Shown here one piece after another: positions 6,911 to 7,024 of a DNA stretch of 7,024 nt. Each line of letters opens with the position of its first letter. The first letter of the stretch is position 1. The stretch lies in assembly GCA_946478915.1 (NCBI GenBank), contig CAMLER010000264.1, forward strand, positions 1 through 7,024. Direction: 5' to 3'. The position numbers and the translations under genes are program-made. The notes below the pieces were generated by a model. It worked only from the letters and a program-made list of their open reading frames with translations, made no database searches and had not been told where the DNA came from. This DNA is from an uncultured Chryseolinea sp. (GTDB lineage Bacteria; Bacteroidota; Bacteroidia; Cytophagales; Cyclobacteriaceae).

Positions 6911-7024
6911 TGCTGGTGTATTGAAGTTCGCGCTAATCTCCCTTAAGCCACTTTAAAAAAACGGTAACAACTTAAGTTCCGTGCGCAACTTCAACACCTC
7001 GAACATCAACACTTCAACACAATG
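6911..7024. repeat. Octamer-armed hairpin repeat, copy D (array runs to the window edge)
   Basis: This is a direct tandem copy of the previous unit with a shortened left arm (TGCTGGT, GTATTGAA, GTTCGCGC) and a loop five bases longer. Bases 6970-7024 are identical to 6858-6912, 55 bases at an offset of 112. In the earlier copy the shared end CACAATG leads straight into the next unit, so the window probably ends at the start of a further copy. Confidence 0.83.

Noticed and set aside
5244..7024. Insertion sequence or transposon carrying the acyltransferase
   Set aside because: No transposase gene is present. The flanking arrays are directly oriented repeat units rather than a single pair of terminal inverted repeats, and no target-site duplication could be identified.

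Overview
The window looks like chromosomal DNA of a member of the Bacteroidota, most plausibly a Cytophagales- or Chitinophagaceae-like environmental bacterium. The reasons are the 7TMR-DISM sensor kinase with the typical Bacteroidota HATPase ending, the membrane-anchored AraC-family regulator, the HemB without zinc cysteines, starts without Shine-Dalgarno sequences, and moderate GC. The genus is inference. All five convincing genes lie on the + strand.

Layout: (1) 26-811, a Rossmann-fold/DUF2520 dehydrogenase-like protein. (2) 812-1034, a gap holding a long imperfect inverted repeat whose arms are built of 7-base words close to GTGATCR, ending in a T-run. (3) 1035-2027, hemB (porphobilinogen synthase), followed almost without a gap by (4) 2039-4036, a 7TM sensor histidine kinase; a TTG at 2024 would make a 4-base overlap with hemB. 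(5) 4111-5244, a seven-helix membrane protein with a C-terminal AraC-type DNA-binding domain. (6) 5244-5562, two tandem copies of a hairpin repeat whose arms are iterated octamers close to GTGTTGAW. (7) 5615-6793, an integral-membrane acyltransferase (acyltransferase-3/OpgC-like). (8) 6787-7024, two more copies of the octamer repeat; the last bases suggest that another copy begins just past the window.

How the genes work together: hemB and the kinase are probably co-transcribed. The kinase and the membrane AraC protein are adjacent signalling genes, but no response regulator is present, so no circuit can be assigned. DUF2520, hemB and the acyltransferase show no shared pathway.

The least ordinary content is the repeats. 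Two families unrelated in sequence share one architecture: a long hairpin with arms made of 7- or 8-base words that begin with GT. Each of the three repeat blocks begins at or within a few bases of the stop codon of the upstream gene. In the acyltransferase the repeat itself supplies the last codon and the stop. No defence system, CRISPR array, insertion sequence, tRNA or rRNA was seen.
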